NCBI RefSeq assembly: GCF_014323665.1
Contig: NZ_JABVEB010000031.1
Location: 1 to 52,659, forward strand
Direction of reading: 5' to 3'
Length of the DNA: 52,659 nt
Source of the DNA: Actinomadura sp. HBU206391
GTDB lineage: Bacteria > Actinomycetota > Actinomycetes > Streptosporangiales > Streptosporangiaceae
Positions 33,686-42,020 of this stretch are shown in pieces (the first letter of the stretch is position 1; each line of letters begins with the position of its first letter). Below the pieces are notes generated by a model. The model searched no databases. It had not been told where the DNA came from and saw only the letters and a list, made by a program, of their open reading frames with translations. Both the position numbers and the translations under genes were made by a program.

Positions 33686-34207
33686 ATGGTGAATCGACGA
33701 ATCGCGACCGCCCTCGGGGGCATCGTCATCGGCGCCTTGGCGCTCGCGACGACGCCGGCGTACGCGGATGCGGCCTCGGGGCACGGGACCGCGTCGAGAA
33801 GCCTGCTCACGAACGGCGCCACCGGTCAAGTATCCGGCCTGACCGATTCGCGCTCGCGGTCGGCCAAGGACGACAGGTCCGCCAGGCCGAAGCGCGACAG
33901 GGGAACGAAGATCGTCGGTTTCGACGCCGATCCCAGCCGGGTGCACAAGGGCGGCCGTCTCAAGCTTCGCGGCACGCTGCGCAGCCGCTCCGGCCATGAG
34001 AAGGGGCTCGGCCACCAGCGCGTTCACGTCTACTTCCGGCCGAACAACTCTCACGGTTGGCGGCACATCGACTCGACCGAGACCAGATCCAACGGGAGCT
34101 TCAGCACCCGGGTCAGGGCCTACCAGTCCGGCACCTGGAGCGTGCGGTTCACCAGCGGCCGTCTCGGCGACTCCAAGGCCGACGACTTCGTGAAGGTCAT
34201 CGGCTGA
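33686..34207 (+). CDS. Secreted protein with an Ig-like beta domain
   Basis: The 173-residue precursor has a signal peptide (1 to about 28, ending TPAYADA). A basic Ser/Arg linker leads to a beta-rich domain (KIVGFDADPSRVHKGGRLKLRGTL...VHVYFRPNN...GSWSVRF-like strands). This reads like the bacterial Ig-like fold of many actinobacterial secreted proteins. GGGAG precedes the ATG. A strong terminator follows. The function is unknown. Confidence 0.75.
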   Translation: MVNRRIATALGGIVIGALALATTPAYADAASGHGTASRSLLTNGATGQVSGLTDSRSRSAKDDRSARPKRDRGTKIVGFDADPSRVHKGGRLKLRGTLRSRSGHEKGLGHQRVHVYFRPNNSHGWRHIDSTETRSNGSFSTRVRAYQSGTWSVRFTSGRLGDSKADDFVKVIG

Positions 34208-34235
34208 CCCGGTCCCCCATTGGGGAGGGGGACGT

Positions 34236-34271
34236 CAGGACGCCCGGCTCGGCATCGAGCCGGGCGTCCTG
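34236..34271 (+). terminator. Strong hairpin terminator between convergent genes
   Basis: A perfect 16-bp stem (34236-34251 with 34256-34271) has a 4-base loop, GCAT. It lies 28 bases after the secreted protein's stop and 43 before the convergent gene's stop. Confidence 0.8.
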
Positions 34272-34314
34272 CTTCTCACCGCCGGCCAGCGCTGAGACCG
34301 CACGCCATCGATCC

Positions 34315-34764
34315 TCAACGGCGGGTGAACTCCATGATCCAGTTGGTCACCCAGGTCTTCTCCCCGTCCACCGAGAACGCCTGCTCCCATCGGGCGGACT
34401 CAGCGGTGATGTCCGACCAGACGAAGCGTGCCCGGACCTCCTTGCCCGCGTGGGTGTCGTCCCCGTAGAACTCGCCCCGATCGCCGGTGAACCGGCCGAC
34501 GACCGGCGGGCGCAGCGTGCCGGTACGCCTGCTCGCCCAGTACAGGGACCACTCCTCGCGCACGGGGTCGTACAGACGCACGGTGAGCCCGGCGAAGCCC
34601 TTCGTCGGGAACTCGATCTCGTCGAAGTTCGCCGCGCCCTCGAAATGCCGGGAGGCCATGCTGACGGCCGGGAACTCCTCCCACTCGCTCGTCTCATCGA
34701 GGAAATCCGTCCGCCACCGGTTGGCGACGTCCCAGTCACCGGTGAGGAAGTCGAAGTCGTTCAT
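34315..34764 (-). CDS. DUF1579-like small protein
   Basis: This 149-residue protein has the lipocalin-like pattern of DUF1579-type proteins: MNDFDFLTGDWDVANRW at the start, GLTVRLYDPVREEWSLYW in the middle and WVTNWIMEF at the end. GAAGGAG lies eight bases before the ATG. It is a single gene between a terminator and the first ABC/two-component module. A small-molecule binding role is possible; none is known. Confidence 0.75.
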   Translation of the reverse strand: MNDFDFLTGDWDVANRWRTDFLDETSEWEEFPAVSMASRHFEGAANFDEIEFPTKGFAGLTVRLYDPVREEWSLYWASRRTGTLRPPVVGRFTGDRGEFYGDDTHAGKEVRARFVWSDITAESARWEQAFSVDGEKTWVTNWIMEFTRR

Positions 34765-34982
34765 GAGCGGTCTCCTTCGGTGCCCACGTACATCGCCGTC
34801 CGTGGAGCGTTGTGAGCCGTCCGGTGCCGGTCTCGTCGTCGCCGTTCACTCGAACCATGGCTCGACCGTAGCGGTGATCCACTGCCATCGTGTGCGTCCT
34901 GAGCGCGGGCGAGGCCGAGGCCGAGTCGGTGCCGCGGCGCGGCCGGCCCCCGTCCCCATGGGCAGGAGCCGGCGGCGGCGGG

Positions 34983-36200
34983 TCAGATGGTGCCGAGAGC
35001 CTCGGTCGGTGCGAGGCGGGCGGCGCGGATCGCCGGATAGAGACCGGCGATCGCGCCGATGACGAGCGTCGCGCCGACACCGCCGGCCATCGCCCACGGG
35101 GGCACCACCGTCGGCCAGCCCTGCGACACCGCGAAGACCGCCGTGACGACGATGCCGAGGCCCACACCGCCGACGCCGCCGAGCGCCGCCAGCATCTGCG
35201 ACTCGGTGAGGAACTGCAGCCTGATCTGGCCCCGGGTCGCGCCGAGTGAGCGGCGCAGCCCGATCTCGGCGCGGCGCTCGAGGACCGAGATGACCATCGT
35301 GTTGGCGACCCCGACACCGCCGACCAGCAGCGCCACCCCGCCGAGCCCGAGGAGCAGCCCGGTGAACGCGGTGTCGGCGGCGTTCTCGGCGGCCAGCGCG
35401 TCCGACGGCTGGCTGACCTTGATCTCGTTGGGCGCCTGAGGGTTGGCGGTCTCGGCCAGCAGAGCCCGTACGGACTCGATCGCGTGCTTGTCCGCCCGGC
35501 TGTAGATGGTCGTGGGGTGGCCGTCGAACCCCAGGCGGGACGCCGCCGCCTCCCAGCCGACCAGCGCGGCGGAGTCCAGTTCCGGCGCGAGAGGGTTCGA
35601 ACTCAGGATGCCCACCACGGTGAACCACTGCGAGCCGAGCCAGACCTGCTGGTTCGGCTGAGCGACGCCCAGGCGCTCGGCCGCCGCCGACCCGAGCACC
35701 ACGGCCGGGTACCGGCCCGTCCCGGCGTTGAGCCAGCTACCCGTCGCCATGGACAGGCCGATCGTGCCGGGCAGGTCGAGCCGGGCCGCCTGCACGCTGA
35801 TCCCGCCGCTCTCCCCCTCCGGGATGCGATCGTTGCGGTAGACCTTCGTGTCGGGGACCTTGCCGGTGGCGGATGCGGCCGTGACGTCGGGGATCCGGCC
35901 GATCATGCCGACCGAGTCCTTGGGCAGCTTGGCGTCCGAACCGAAGAAGTCCTGGCCGGGCGCCACGGTCAGCAGGTTGGTACCGAGCCGGTCCAGGGTG
36001 GCCTGGAGCTGCGCCCGGCTGGAGGTCGAGATGCCGACCACGCCGATCATGGCGGCGATGCCGATCGCGATGCCCAGCGCGGACAGGAACACCCGGAGCG
36101 GCCGGGCCCGTAGGCCCGCTCCGCCCACCTTGAGCACATCCCTGGGCCCCAGCCTCGCCGGCAGGTCCTCGTCACGCATCAGAAGTGCCGGCCCGGTCAT
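34983..36200 (-). CDS. MacB/FtsX-type ABC transporter permease, module A
   Basis: This 405-residue permease has an N-terminal helix ([20 protein letters not shown]), a large extracytoplasmic MacB-like domain (about 55-265) and three C-terminal helices. The FtsX signature [27 protein letters not shown] is present. It is the last gene of a leftward operon of lipoprotein, adaptor, ATPase and permease, and its ATG overlaps the ATPase stop (ATGA). It likely exports a peptide or lipid-like compound mechanically. A clear paralogue lies at 44343. Confidence 0.93.
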   Translation of the reverse strand: MTGPALLMRDEDLPARLGPRDVLKVGGAGLRARPLRVFLSALGIAIGIAAMIGVVGISTSSRAQLQATLDRLGTNLLTVAPGQDFFGSDAKLPKDSVGMIGRIPDVTAASATGKVPDTKVYRNDRIPEGESGGISVQAARLDLPGTIGLSMATGSWLNAGTGRYPAVVLGSAAAERLGVAQPNQQVWLGSQWFTVVGILSSNPLAPELDSAALVGWEAAASRLGFDGHPTTIYSRADKHAIESVRALLAETANPQAPNEIKVSQPSDALAAENAADTAFTGLLLGLGGVALLVGGVGVANTMVISVLERRAEIGLRRSLGATRGQIRLQFLTESQMLAALGGVGGVGLGIVVTAVFAVSQGWPTVVPPWAMAGGVGATLVIGAIAGLYPAIRAARLAPTEALGTI

Positions 36201-36886
36201 CGCGTCGCCCCCGCCCGAACGTCGTCGTGCACGATCCGCCCGTCACGCATCTGGACCTGCCGCGGTAGAAGCTCGGCGATATCGCGGTCGTGGGTGATCA
36301 GGATGACCGTGGTGCCGGCCGTGGCCAGCTCGCGAAGCAGATCGATCACCCCGGCGCCGGTGACGGAGTCGAGGGCGCCGGTGGGCTCGTCGGCGAGCAG
36401 CATCGCCGGCTCGCCGACCACCGCCCGGGCGATCGCCACCCGCTGCTTCTCGCCGCCGGACAGCTGATGCGGCCGGTGGCCAAGCCGGTGCCCGAGCCCG
36501 ACCCGCTCCAGGGCCGTACGGGCCCGGCGGCGCCGCTGCGCCGGCGGCACGCCCCCGTACAGCAGGCCGTCGGCGACGTTGTCGAGCGCGCTCACCCCGG
36601 CGGCGAGATGGAACTGCTGGAAGACGAACCCGATCTGCCGGGCGCGCAGTGCCGAGAGGCGCCGGTCGGAGAGCCGGGACACGTCCCGGTCCCCGACGAG
36701 TACGGTGCCGCCGCTCGGCCGGTCGAGCGTGCCGAGCAGGTGCAGCATCGTCGACTTGCCGGAACCGGAGGGCCCGACGACGGCGACCAGTTCGCCGGCG
36801 TCGATCGCCACCGACACCCCGTCCAGTGCGGTGACGCCACCCGGGTAGGTCTTGGTGACCTCGCGGAGTTCCACGACCGGGGTCAT
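36197..36886 (-). CDS. ABC transporter ATPase, MacB/LolD type, module A
   Basis: This 229-residue ATPase has Walker [10 protein letters not shown] (38-46), a Q-loop in FVFQQFHL, the signature [14 protein letters not shown], Walker [14 protein letters not shown] and switch His in LITHDRD. The FVFQQFHL form is typical of the MacB/LolD/YknY group that works with FtsX-type permeases. It overlaps both neighbours by four bases. It powers the adjacent pump. Confidence 0.95.
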   Translation of the reverse strand: MTPVVELREVTKTYPGGVTALDGVSVAIDAGELVAVVGPSGSGKSTMLHLLGTLDRPSGGTVLVGDRDVSRLSDRRLSALRARQIGFVFQQFHLAAGVSALDNVADGLLYGGVPPAQRRRRARTALERVGLGHRLGHRPHQLSGGEKQRVAIARAVVGEPAMLLADEPTGALDSVTGAGVIDLLRELATAGTTVILITHDRDIAELLPRQVQMRDGRIVHDDVRAGATR

Positions 36887-37932
36887 GCGGGGACCCCCAC
36901 CCTCTGGCCTTCGGCCAGGCCCGAGCCGGAGATCTCGACCTGGCCCTCGGTGAACAGGCCGGTCTCGACCCGCACCGTACGGACGCTTCCGCCCGAGACG
37001 ACCTGGACGCCGTAGCCGCCGCCGGGCTGCGCGACGAGCGCCCCGATCGGCACGGCGAGGACATCCGGTTTCCGGTTGGCGGTGAGGTTGACGTTCACCG
37101 GCGCCTTGTCGTACGTGCCGAGCGCCCGCTGCCGGCGGACCGCGATGGTGACCTCGATCGTGGTCGGGTCCTCCTCCCCCTGGCCCTCCTTGGCGACCTT
37201 GCCGATCTTGGTGATCTTTCCCTTGGTGGTCTCGTCCTCGGTCAGCTCGATCGACACCTCAGCGCCCTTCTTGGCGAGCTTCTGGTACGTCACGTCGAGG
37301 TCCACGCTCACCACCCGGGTGGTGCCGGTGTGGGTGAACACCGGTCCGCCGGCCCGGTCGCCGACGTTCGCCTTCCGCTCGGCCACCCGGATCGCGCGGG
37401 GGGCGATCAGCACCGACCCGGGAACCACCCTGCCGGTCTCGTCGACCCCGAGGTCGTCCTGCCAGCGCCGCACCGCGGCCGCGGTGGCGGAGCTGTAGGT
37501 GTCGTCGACCGTGAACCCGGTGTAGCCGAGGGCCCGCAGATTCCGCTCGAACTGCTTCACATCGGGGCCCTCGGTGCCGGCGGATAGGGTCCGGTAGAGC
37601 GGGAGCGACCCGTACAGCAGCGGCACGGGCTCGTTGTCGACCCGGTAGGCGGCCCGCCCCCGTGTGATCACGGCGCCCGGCCCCGGCAACCAGGTCAGCA
37701 CACCGCCACCGCCCCCGCTGGTCGCGGTACTCGTGGTGCCGTAGCCGAGCGTGCCGCCCACCGTCTGGGTCTCGACCAGCGTCGTCCGTTCGATCGGCGC
37801 CGTCGCGGGCGGAAGTGAGCTGTGCGCGAGGGGCGCTTCGCCGCCCCCGCCCAGACCCGCGGTGGCGAGGCCGGCGCCGCCTATCGCGATCACCCCGGCC
37901 ACGCTCAAGAGCGCGGCCCGCTTCCCGTTCAA
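36883..37932 (-). CDS. Efflux periplasmic-adaptor-like protein with peptidoglycan-binding domain, module A
   Basis: This 349-residue exported protein has an N-terminal membrane anchor ([17 protein letters not shown]) and HlyD/MacA-like strands. A peptidoglycan-binding domain 1 ([19 protein letters not shown]...[13 protein letters not shown]) lies in the middle, and a C-terminal beta domain ends [12 protein letters not shown]. It would link the MacB-like pump to the cell wall outside the membrane. It overlaps neighbours by four bases on both sides. A paralogue lies at 46201. Confidence 0.92.
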   Translation of the reverse strand: MNGKRAALLSVAGVIAIGGAGLATAGLGGGGEAPLAHSSLPPATAPIERTTLVETQTVGGTLGYGTTSTATSGGGGGVLTWLPGPGAVITRGRAAYRVDNEPVPLLYGSLPLYRTLSAGTEGPDVKQFERNLRALGYTGFTVDDTYSSATAAAVRRWQDDLGVDETGRVVPGSVLIAPRAIRVAERKANVGDRAGGPVFTHTGTTRVVSVDLDVTYQKLAKKGAEVSIELTEDETTKGKITKIGKVAKEGQGEEDPTTIEVTIAVRRQRALGTYDKAPVNVNLTANRKPDVLAVPIGALVAQPGGGYGVQVVSGGSVRTVRVETGLFTEGQVEISGSGLAEGQRVGVPA

Positions 37933-38486
37933 CTGCCGTTCCCCTTCTCAGGGGGACCGAGCTTGGGGCGGAGATGACGGCAGGCCTTGTCGGCGTCCTT
38001 GAACTTCTGGCTCCTCGGGTCACCGCCGACGCTAACGCTGTTACTCCCGCCGCTGGAGCCGGGCTTGTTCGTCCTCTTGATCGTGACCCTGCCGTTCTCG
38101 TCGGGGTCGGGCATGTCGATGCCGTGTTGGCGCATGCACTTCGCATGCTCGCGCATCTTGGCCACCTGCTCGGCGCTCATCTTGGGAGGCTCGCCACCGT
38201 TCGGCTGCAGATGGCGGCATTTCGCCTCGGCCGCTTTGTGCTTCTCCGGGCCGTCGCCCTGCCCCTCTTTCACCTCGATCCGGATTCCGCCGCCGTCTTG
38301 TACGGGGTCGGACATGTTCACGCCGTTCTCGCGCATGCACTTGGCGAAAGCGCGCATCGCACTTGCCTCATCGGTCTTCTTGCTCGTGGGGGTGGAGGCG
38401 CTCGAGGGGCCGTCGGCGCCGCAGGCCGCCGACCCGAGAACCAACATCGGGATCAGGGCCAGCAACGCGAGTCTTCGTCCTCGCAT
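37929..38486 (-). CDS. Lipoprotein with two CMRxNG...PDP repeats, module A
   Basis: The 185-residue protein has a lipoprotein signal with lipobox LGSAAC. Two similar segments, KCMRENGVNMSDP and KCMRQHGIDMPDP, each pair with a later KCRHL/ACRHL Cys. The same double repeat occurs in the lipoprotein of module B, so it is a conserved sensor or substrate-binding part of this pump. It is the first gene of the operon, divergent from the response regulator, with repeat sites between. Confidence 0.9.
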   Translation of the reverse strand: MRGRRLALLALIPMLVLGSAACGADGPSSASTPTSKKTDEASAMRAFAKCMRENGVNMSDPVQDGGGIRIEVKEGQGDGPEKHKAAEAKCRHLQPNGGEPPKMSAEQVAKMREHAKCMRQHGIDMPDPDENGRVTIKRTNKPGSSGGSNSVSVGGDPRSQKFKDADKACRHLRPKLGPPEKGNGS

Positions 38487-38568
38487 CGGTAAGTCTCCTT
38501 GTCGGCTGCGCCGGGAGGGGTTTCCCGGCCGTCGACGAGCAGTCCAGCCCTCGACCGCTAAACCCGCC

Positions 38569-38686
38569 GTAACCAGATCTGGTTATGCCGGCGTTACGCC
38601 GACCCGAGCCCGTGCGTTGGACCGTCCCGGGAAGATGAGCAGTCGACAGGCGATGGCAACACCTCTCGTTATGCCCGCGTTACGCC
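38569..38686. promoter_or_regulatory. Direct repeats and palindrome between divergent operons, probable response-regulator sites
   Basis: GTTATGCC-nnn-GTTACGCC, two GTTAYGCC half-sites 11 bases apart, occurs at 38582-38600 and again at 38668-38686. A perfect 16-base palindrome, TAACCAGA-TCTGGTTA (38570-38585), overlaps the first copy. Half-sites 11 bases apart are the usual target of OmpR/PhoB-type regulators such as the one at 38744, which would control both directions. Confidence 0.6.
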
Positions 38687-38743
38687 CGTTGGCGCAGGCT
38701 GTGCGACAGGCAGCGGCAGTAACGAAGCCAAAGGGCGGGGAAC

Positions 38744-39400
38744 GTGCGTGTATTGATCGCCGAGGACGAGCGGATGCTCGCCGACTCGATCGCCGAGGGG
38801 CTTCGGGCGGAGGCACTGGCCGTGGACGTGGTGTACGACGGCGACGCCGCGCTCGAGCATCTGGGCGTGAACGACTACGACGTGCTGATCCTCGACCGGG
38901 ACCTGCCGGTCGTCCACGGTGACGACGTGTGCCGTGCGGTGGTGGACTCCGGGGCCCACGTCCGGGTGCTCATGCTCACCGCCGCCGTCACCGTGCCGGC
39001 TCGGGTCGACGGACTCCGGCTCGGCGCGGACGACTACCTGACCAAGCCGTTCGCGTTCGAGGAACTGGTGGCCCGGGTCCATGCGCTGGGGCGCCGCGCC
39101 CGCCCGGCCGACCCGCCGATGCTGGAGCGGGCCGGTGTCCGGCTCGACCCGAACCGCCGCGAGGTCTACCGGGACGGACGGTTCGTGCAGTTGGCGCGTA
39201 AGGAGTTCGGGCTGCTGGCCGAACTGATGCGCGCGGACGGGACGGTCGTGTCGGCGGAGCGACTGCTGGAGAAGGTGTGGGACGAGCACACCGACCCGTT
39301 CACCAACACCGTCCGGGTGACGCTGATGAAGCTGCGCCGCAAGCTCGGTGATCCGCCCGTCATCGAGACCGTACCGGGAGTGGGGTACCGCATTCCATGA
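38744..39400 (+). CDS. OmpR-family response regulator, module A
   Basis: The predicted protein has 218 residues. The receiver domain (1-118) has acidic residues Glu7-Asp8, phospho-acceptor Asp51 in LDRDLP and Lys in TKPF. The winged-helix DNA-binding domain (125-218) has the PhoB-type VRVTLMKLRRKLGD helix and GVGYRIP end. The GTG start has GGGGAA before it, and its stop overlaps the kinase start by four bases. It is divergent from the pump operon and probably activates it. Confidence 0.95.
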   Translation: MRVLIAEDERMLADSIAEGLRAEALAVDVVYDGDAALEHLGVNDYDVLILDRDLPVVHGDDVCRAVVDSGAHVRVLMLTAAVTVPARVDGLRLGADDYLTKPFAFEELVARVHALGRRARPADPPMLERAGVRLDPNRREVYRDGRFVQLARKEFGLLAELMRADGTVVSAERLLEKVWDEHTDPFTNTVRVTLMKLRRKLGDPPVIETVPGVGYRIP

Positions 39401-40599
39401 CGACGCTCACCGACCGGCTGAGGCCCACGATCCGGGTCCGGCTCACGCTGCTCTACGGCGGTCTGTTCCTGGCCGCCGGGGTCGTCCTGCTCGCCCTGAC
39501 CTACTTTCTGGTCAAGAACAACCTCCGGCCGCCGGGCGAGCCCGGAGTCCACGCCACCAGGATCGAAGGCAAGGAGGCCCCTCCACCCTCTCTGCTCAAG
39601 CAGGCACCGCCAGGGGCGAGCATCACGATCGGGCAGTTCCAGGGGGCGCTGGACAAGGCCGAGGCGAACTACCAGCGGGACACGCTGAAGTCGCTGCTGA
39701 CCCAGGGCGGCATCGCCCTGGGCGTGGTCGGGACGGCCGCGCTGGCACTCGGCTGGCTGCTCGCCGACCGGGCGCTCCATCCCGTACACAAGATCACCGA
39801 GACGGCCCGGCGGGTGGCGCGCAGCCACGACCTCACCGAGCGGATCGCCTACGCGGGGCCGCGCGACGACGTGAAGGAGCTGGCCGACACCTTCGACACC
39901 ATGCTCGGTCGGCTGGCCAGGGCCTTCGATGGTCAACGGCGGTTCGTCGCGAACGCCTCGCACGAACTGCGCACCCCGCTGGCCATCAACCGGACCCTCG
40001 TCGACGTGGCCGTGCGGCGTCCCGACGCGACAGACGACGTCAAGCGACTGGGCGAGTCGCTGCTCGTCGTCAACGGCAGGCACGAACGGCTCATCGACGG
40101 GCTGCTCACACTCGCGGGCAGCGAGAACACCGTGGTCGACACGAGCCCGCTCGACCTCGCCGACGTGGCCGGGCACGTCCTCGGCCAGGCCGCCGCCGAG
40201 GCCACCGCCCGTGGCGTCACCGCCCACCGCGATCTCGGCCGCGCGCCGGCCATGGGCGACCCGGTCCTGATCGAACGCCTCGTACAGAACCTGGTCGAGA
40301 ACGCGATCCGGCACAACCGCGAGGGCGGCGAACTCTCGGTCGCCACGCGCGGCCGCGACGGCCGGGCCGAGCTCGTCGTCACCAACACCGGACCGGTCGT
40401 GCCGCCCTACGAGATCGAGACGATCTTCGAGCCGTTCCGCCGGCTCGGGACCGACCGGGTCCACTCCGACCGGGGGTCCGGCCTCGGCCTGTCCATCGTC
40501 CGTGCCACCGCCACCGCCCACGGCGGCACGGTGACCGCGAAACCGCGCTCGGGTGGCGGTCTCATCGTGACCGTCCGCCTGCCCGCGCTCCCGGCGTAA
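39397..40599 (+). CDS. Sensor histidine kinase, module A
   Basis: This 400-residue kinase has two membrane helices (about 19-40 and 108-130) around a sensor loop of some 65 residues. A HAMP domain, HisKA with NASHELRTPL (His189) and a HATPase with N-box NLVENAIRHN and GSGLGLSI follow. The sensor loop (PPGEPGVHATRIEGKEAPPP) is Pro-rich and short. The ligand is unknown, and the pump context suggests a membrane or cell-wall stress. Confidence 0.94.
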   Translation: MTTLTDRLRPTIRVRLTLLYGGLFLAAGVVLLALTYFLVKNNLRPPGEPGVHATRIEGKEAPPPSLLKQAPPGASITIGQFQGALDKAEANYQRDTLKSLLTQGGIALGVVGTAALALGWLLADRALHPVHKITETARRVARSHDLTERIAYAGPRDDVKELADTFDTMLGRLARAFDGQRRFVANASHELRTPLAINRTLVDVAVRRPDATDDVKRLGESLLVVNGRHERLIDGLLTLAGSENTVVDTSPLDLADVAGHVLGQAAAEATARGVTAHRDLGRAPAMGDPVLIERLVQNLVENAIRHNREGGELSVATRGRDGRAELVVTNTGPVVPPYEIETIFEPFRRLGTDRVHSDRGSGLGLSIVRATATAHGGTVTAKPRSGGGLIVTVRLPALPA

Positions 40600-40777
40600 C
40601 GCCGTTGCGAAAAGCACGTGAGCCCATGATGATGCTCCGTGGTGATCGGCGTACGGACTGTCGCCGATGACCGTGACGCCGAGCGGACCGGCGTAGCCCC
40701 GAAGCAAAGCACCGGAGCAGTGCAGCAAGAGCGAGCAGTGGAGTGGCCGATGACCGATGGCCTGGAGGTGCAGCCGT

Positions 40778-41794
40778 TCAGCAGTCCTTGCTGGTCAGCC
40801 GCTCCCACCAGTTGCACGACGCGGCCCAGTCCGTTCCGAACTTTTCGGTCCCACGACCGGTCTCCTCCAGAGATTTCCGCTGAGCCTCGCGGCCGGCTTT
40901 GTGCGCTTCGCTCTCCATATCCGCCTGCGAAGGTGGCGGTATTCTCGCCTTCGCCGCCTCGATCGCTTCGCGATAAGCGGCGTAGTAGTAGTACTCGGGA
41001 GCGATCAGGTAATGGACGGGCTGCCCACCCGGATTCCCCTTCAGCATGAGGGCTGCGCGGACCTTGGCCTCGGCCTTGTCCAGCTCGCGATTCATACGCG
41101 CGTCGACATACTCTTGGCGACTCATCTTGTCGGGATCAAGCGTGGGATAATATGGCGTCCAGTCGGCCACACTGGAGATGATGTTGAAAGCATTCATCTC
41201 GGGAGTCTCATTGAAATCGAGCGAGACGAACCCCGAGAGGGCCAGGCTTCCACCGCCGGACCCGAAATAGTATGGCTTCCGATGGTCCGCCTTGAGCAAC
41301 TTCAAGGCATTCCGGCCCACTTCGGTCTGTCTGAGAATTGCTTCGGTCTCCCCGAACTGCTGCTCGCAGTACCGGTCTTTGATCGAACCCTGGGAGCAGA
41401 GCGAAGCGGTCTCGTCGACCGGATCCTGCGGGGGCGACTGCTGTTTGAGCGTCAGGCTGTTTCCGGTGAATCCGCGTGCGAACGGCACTCTCGGTGCTTT
41501 TGCCTCGGTTCTAGGCGAAGGCGTAGCGGGAGCGGGAGAATCGGCGGCAGAGGCGCCGCTCGGCGGTGCGCCGGAGGGAACGCAGTCGCTCTTGGCGACG
41601 CGGCATATCGAGGCCTCGATTCCAGAGACCACCGTGCCGCCCACCGCGGGCGTCAAGGCGGCTACGACACCGCCCACCAAGAGGACGACGGCGAGATACG
41701 AAACCGGCCCGTCTCCCCTGTCGCGCCCCTCTCTCTTATCGCGATGGAGCCTTCGCACGCCTTCCGTTCGATACGCGTCCCGATGGTTCGCCAT
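40778..41794 (-). CDS. Membrane-anchored exported protein with a unique C-terminal domain, unknown
   Basis: The protein has about 338 residues. A basic N terminus precedes one long hydrophobic segment (GPVSYLAVVLLVGGVVAALTP). The sequence then continues TVVSGIEASICRVAKSDC. This start resembles that of some actinobacterial exported polymorphic-toxin-like proteins. A Pro/Ser/Ala linker and a domain of about 210 residues with four Cys (ASLCSQG, DRYCEQQ, ASCNWW, SKDC end) follow. I recognise no catalytic motif. TACTAT lies six bases before the ATG, so translation is probably leaderless. It sits alone between the two ABC modules. Confidence 0.7.
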   Translation of the reverse strand: MANHRDAYRTEGVRRLHRDKREGRDRGDGPVSYLAVVLLVGGVVAALTPAVGGTVVSGIEASICRVAKSDCVPSGAPPSGASAADSPAPATPSPRTEAKAPRVPFARGFTGNSLTLKQQSPPQDPVDETASLCSQGSIKDRYCEQQFGETEAILRQTEVGRNALKLLKADHRKPYYFGSGGGSLALSGFVSLDFNETPEMNAFNIISSVADWTPYYPTLDPDKMSRQEYVDARMNRELDKAEAKVRAALMLKGNPGGQPVHYLIAPEYYYYAAYREAIEAAKARIPPPSQADMESEAHKAGREAQRKSLEETGRGTEKFGTDWAASCNWWERLTSKDC

Positions 41795-41800
41795 GCGAGC

Positions 41801-41806
41801 ATAGTA
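41801..41806 (-). promoter_or_regulatory. -10 box of a probable leaderless gene
   Basis: TACTAT on the minus strand ends six bases before the ATG at 41794, and no ribosome binding site is present. Confidence 0.45.
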
Positions 41807-42020
41807 TGGAGAGGGCCGGGCCGCGTCCCAGAGTCCCTGGGCCCATAGCCGACCCAATTTCGGCCCCAATTCAGGGCCTAGCCTGCGCCGCCGTTCCAAT
41901 TAACAAGATCCACATCTGTTTTCCGAAGGCCACGGCGGTCGGCCCGTCCCGCGGATATTCGGCACCCTCATATATCCCCGAGCGTGATCCGTTAAGGGAG
42001 TCCCCCGACCTGGCGTCCCG

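Noticed and set aside
39166..40728. 520-codon minus-strand open frame over the histidine kinase
   Set aside because: Complement of a strongly conserved kinase gene, with shadow composition and no recognisable domain.
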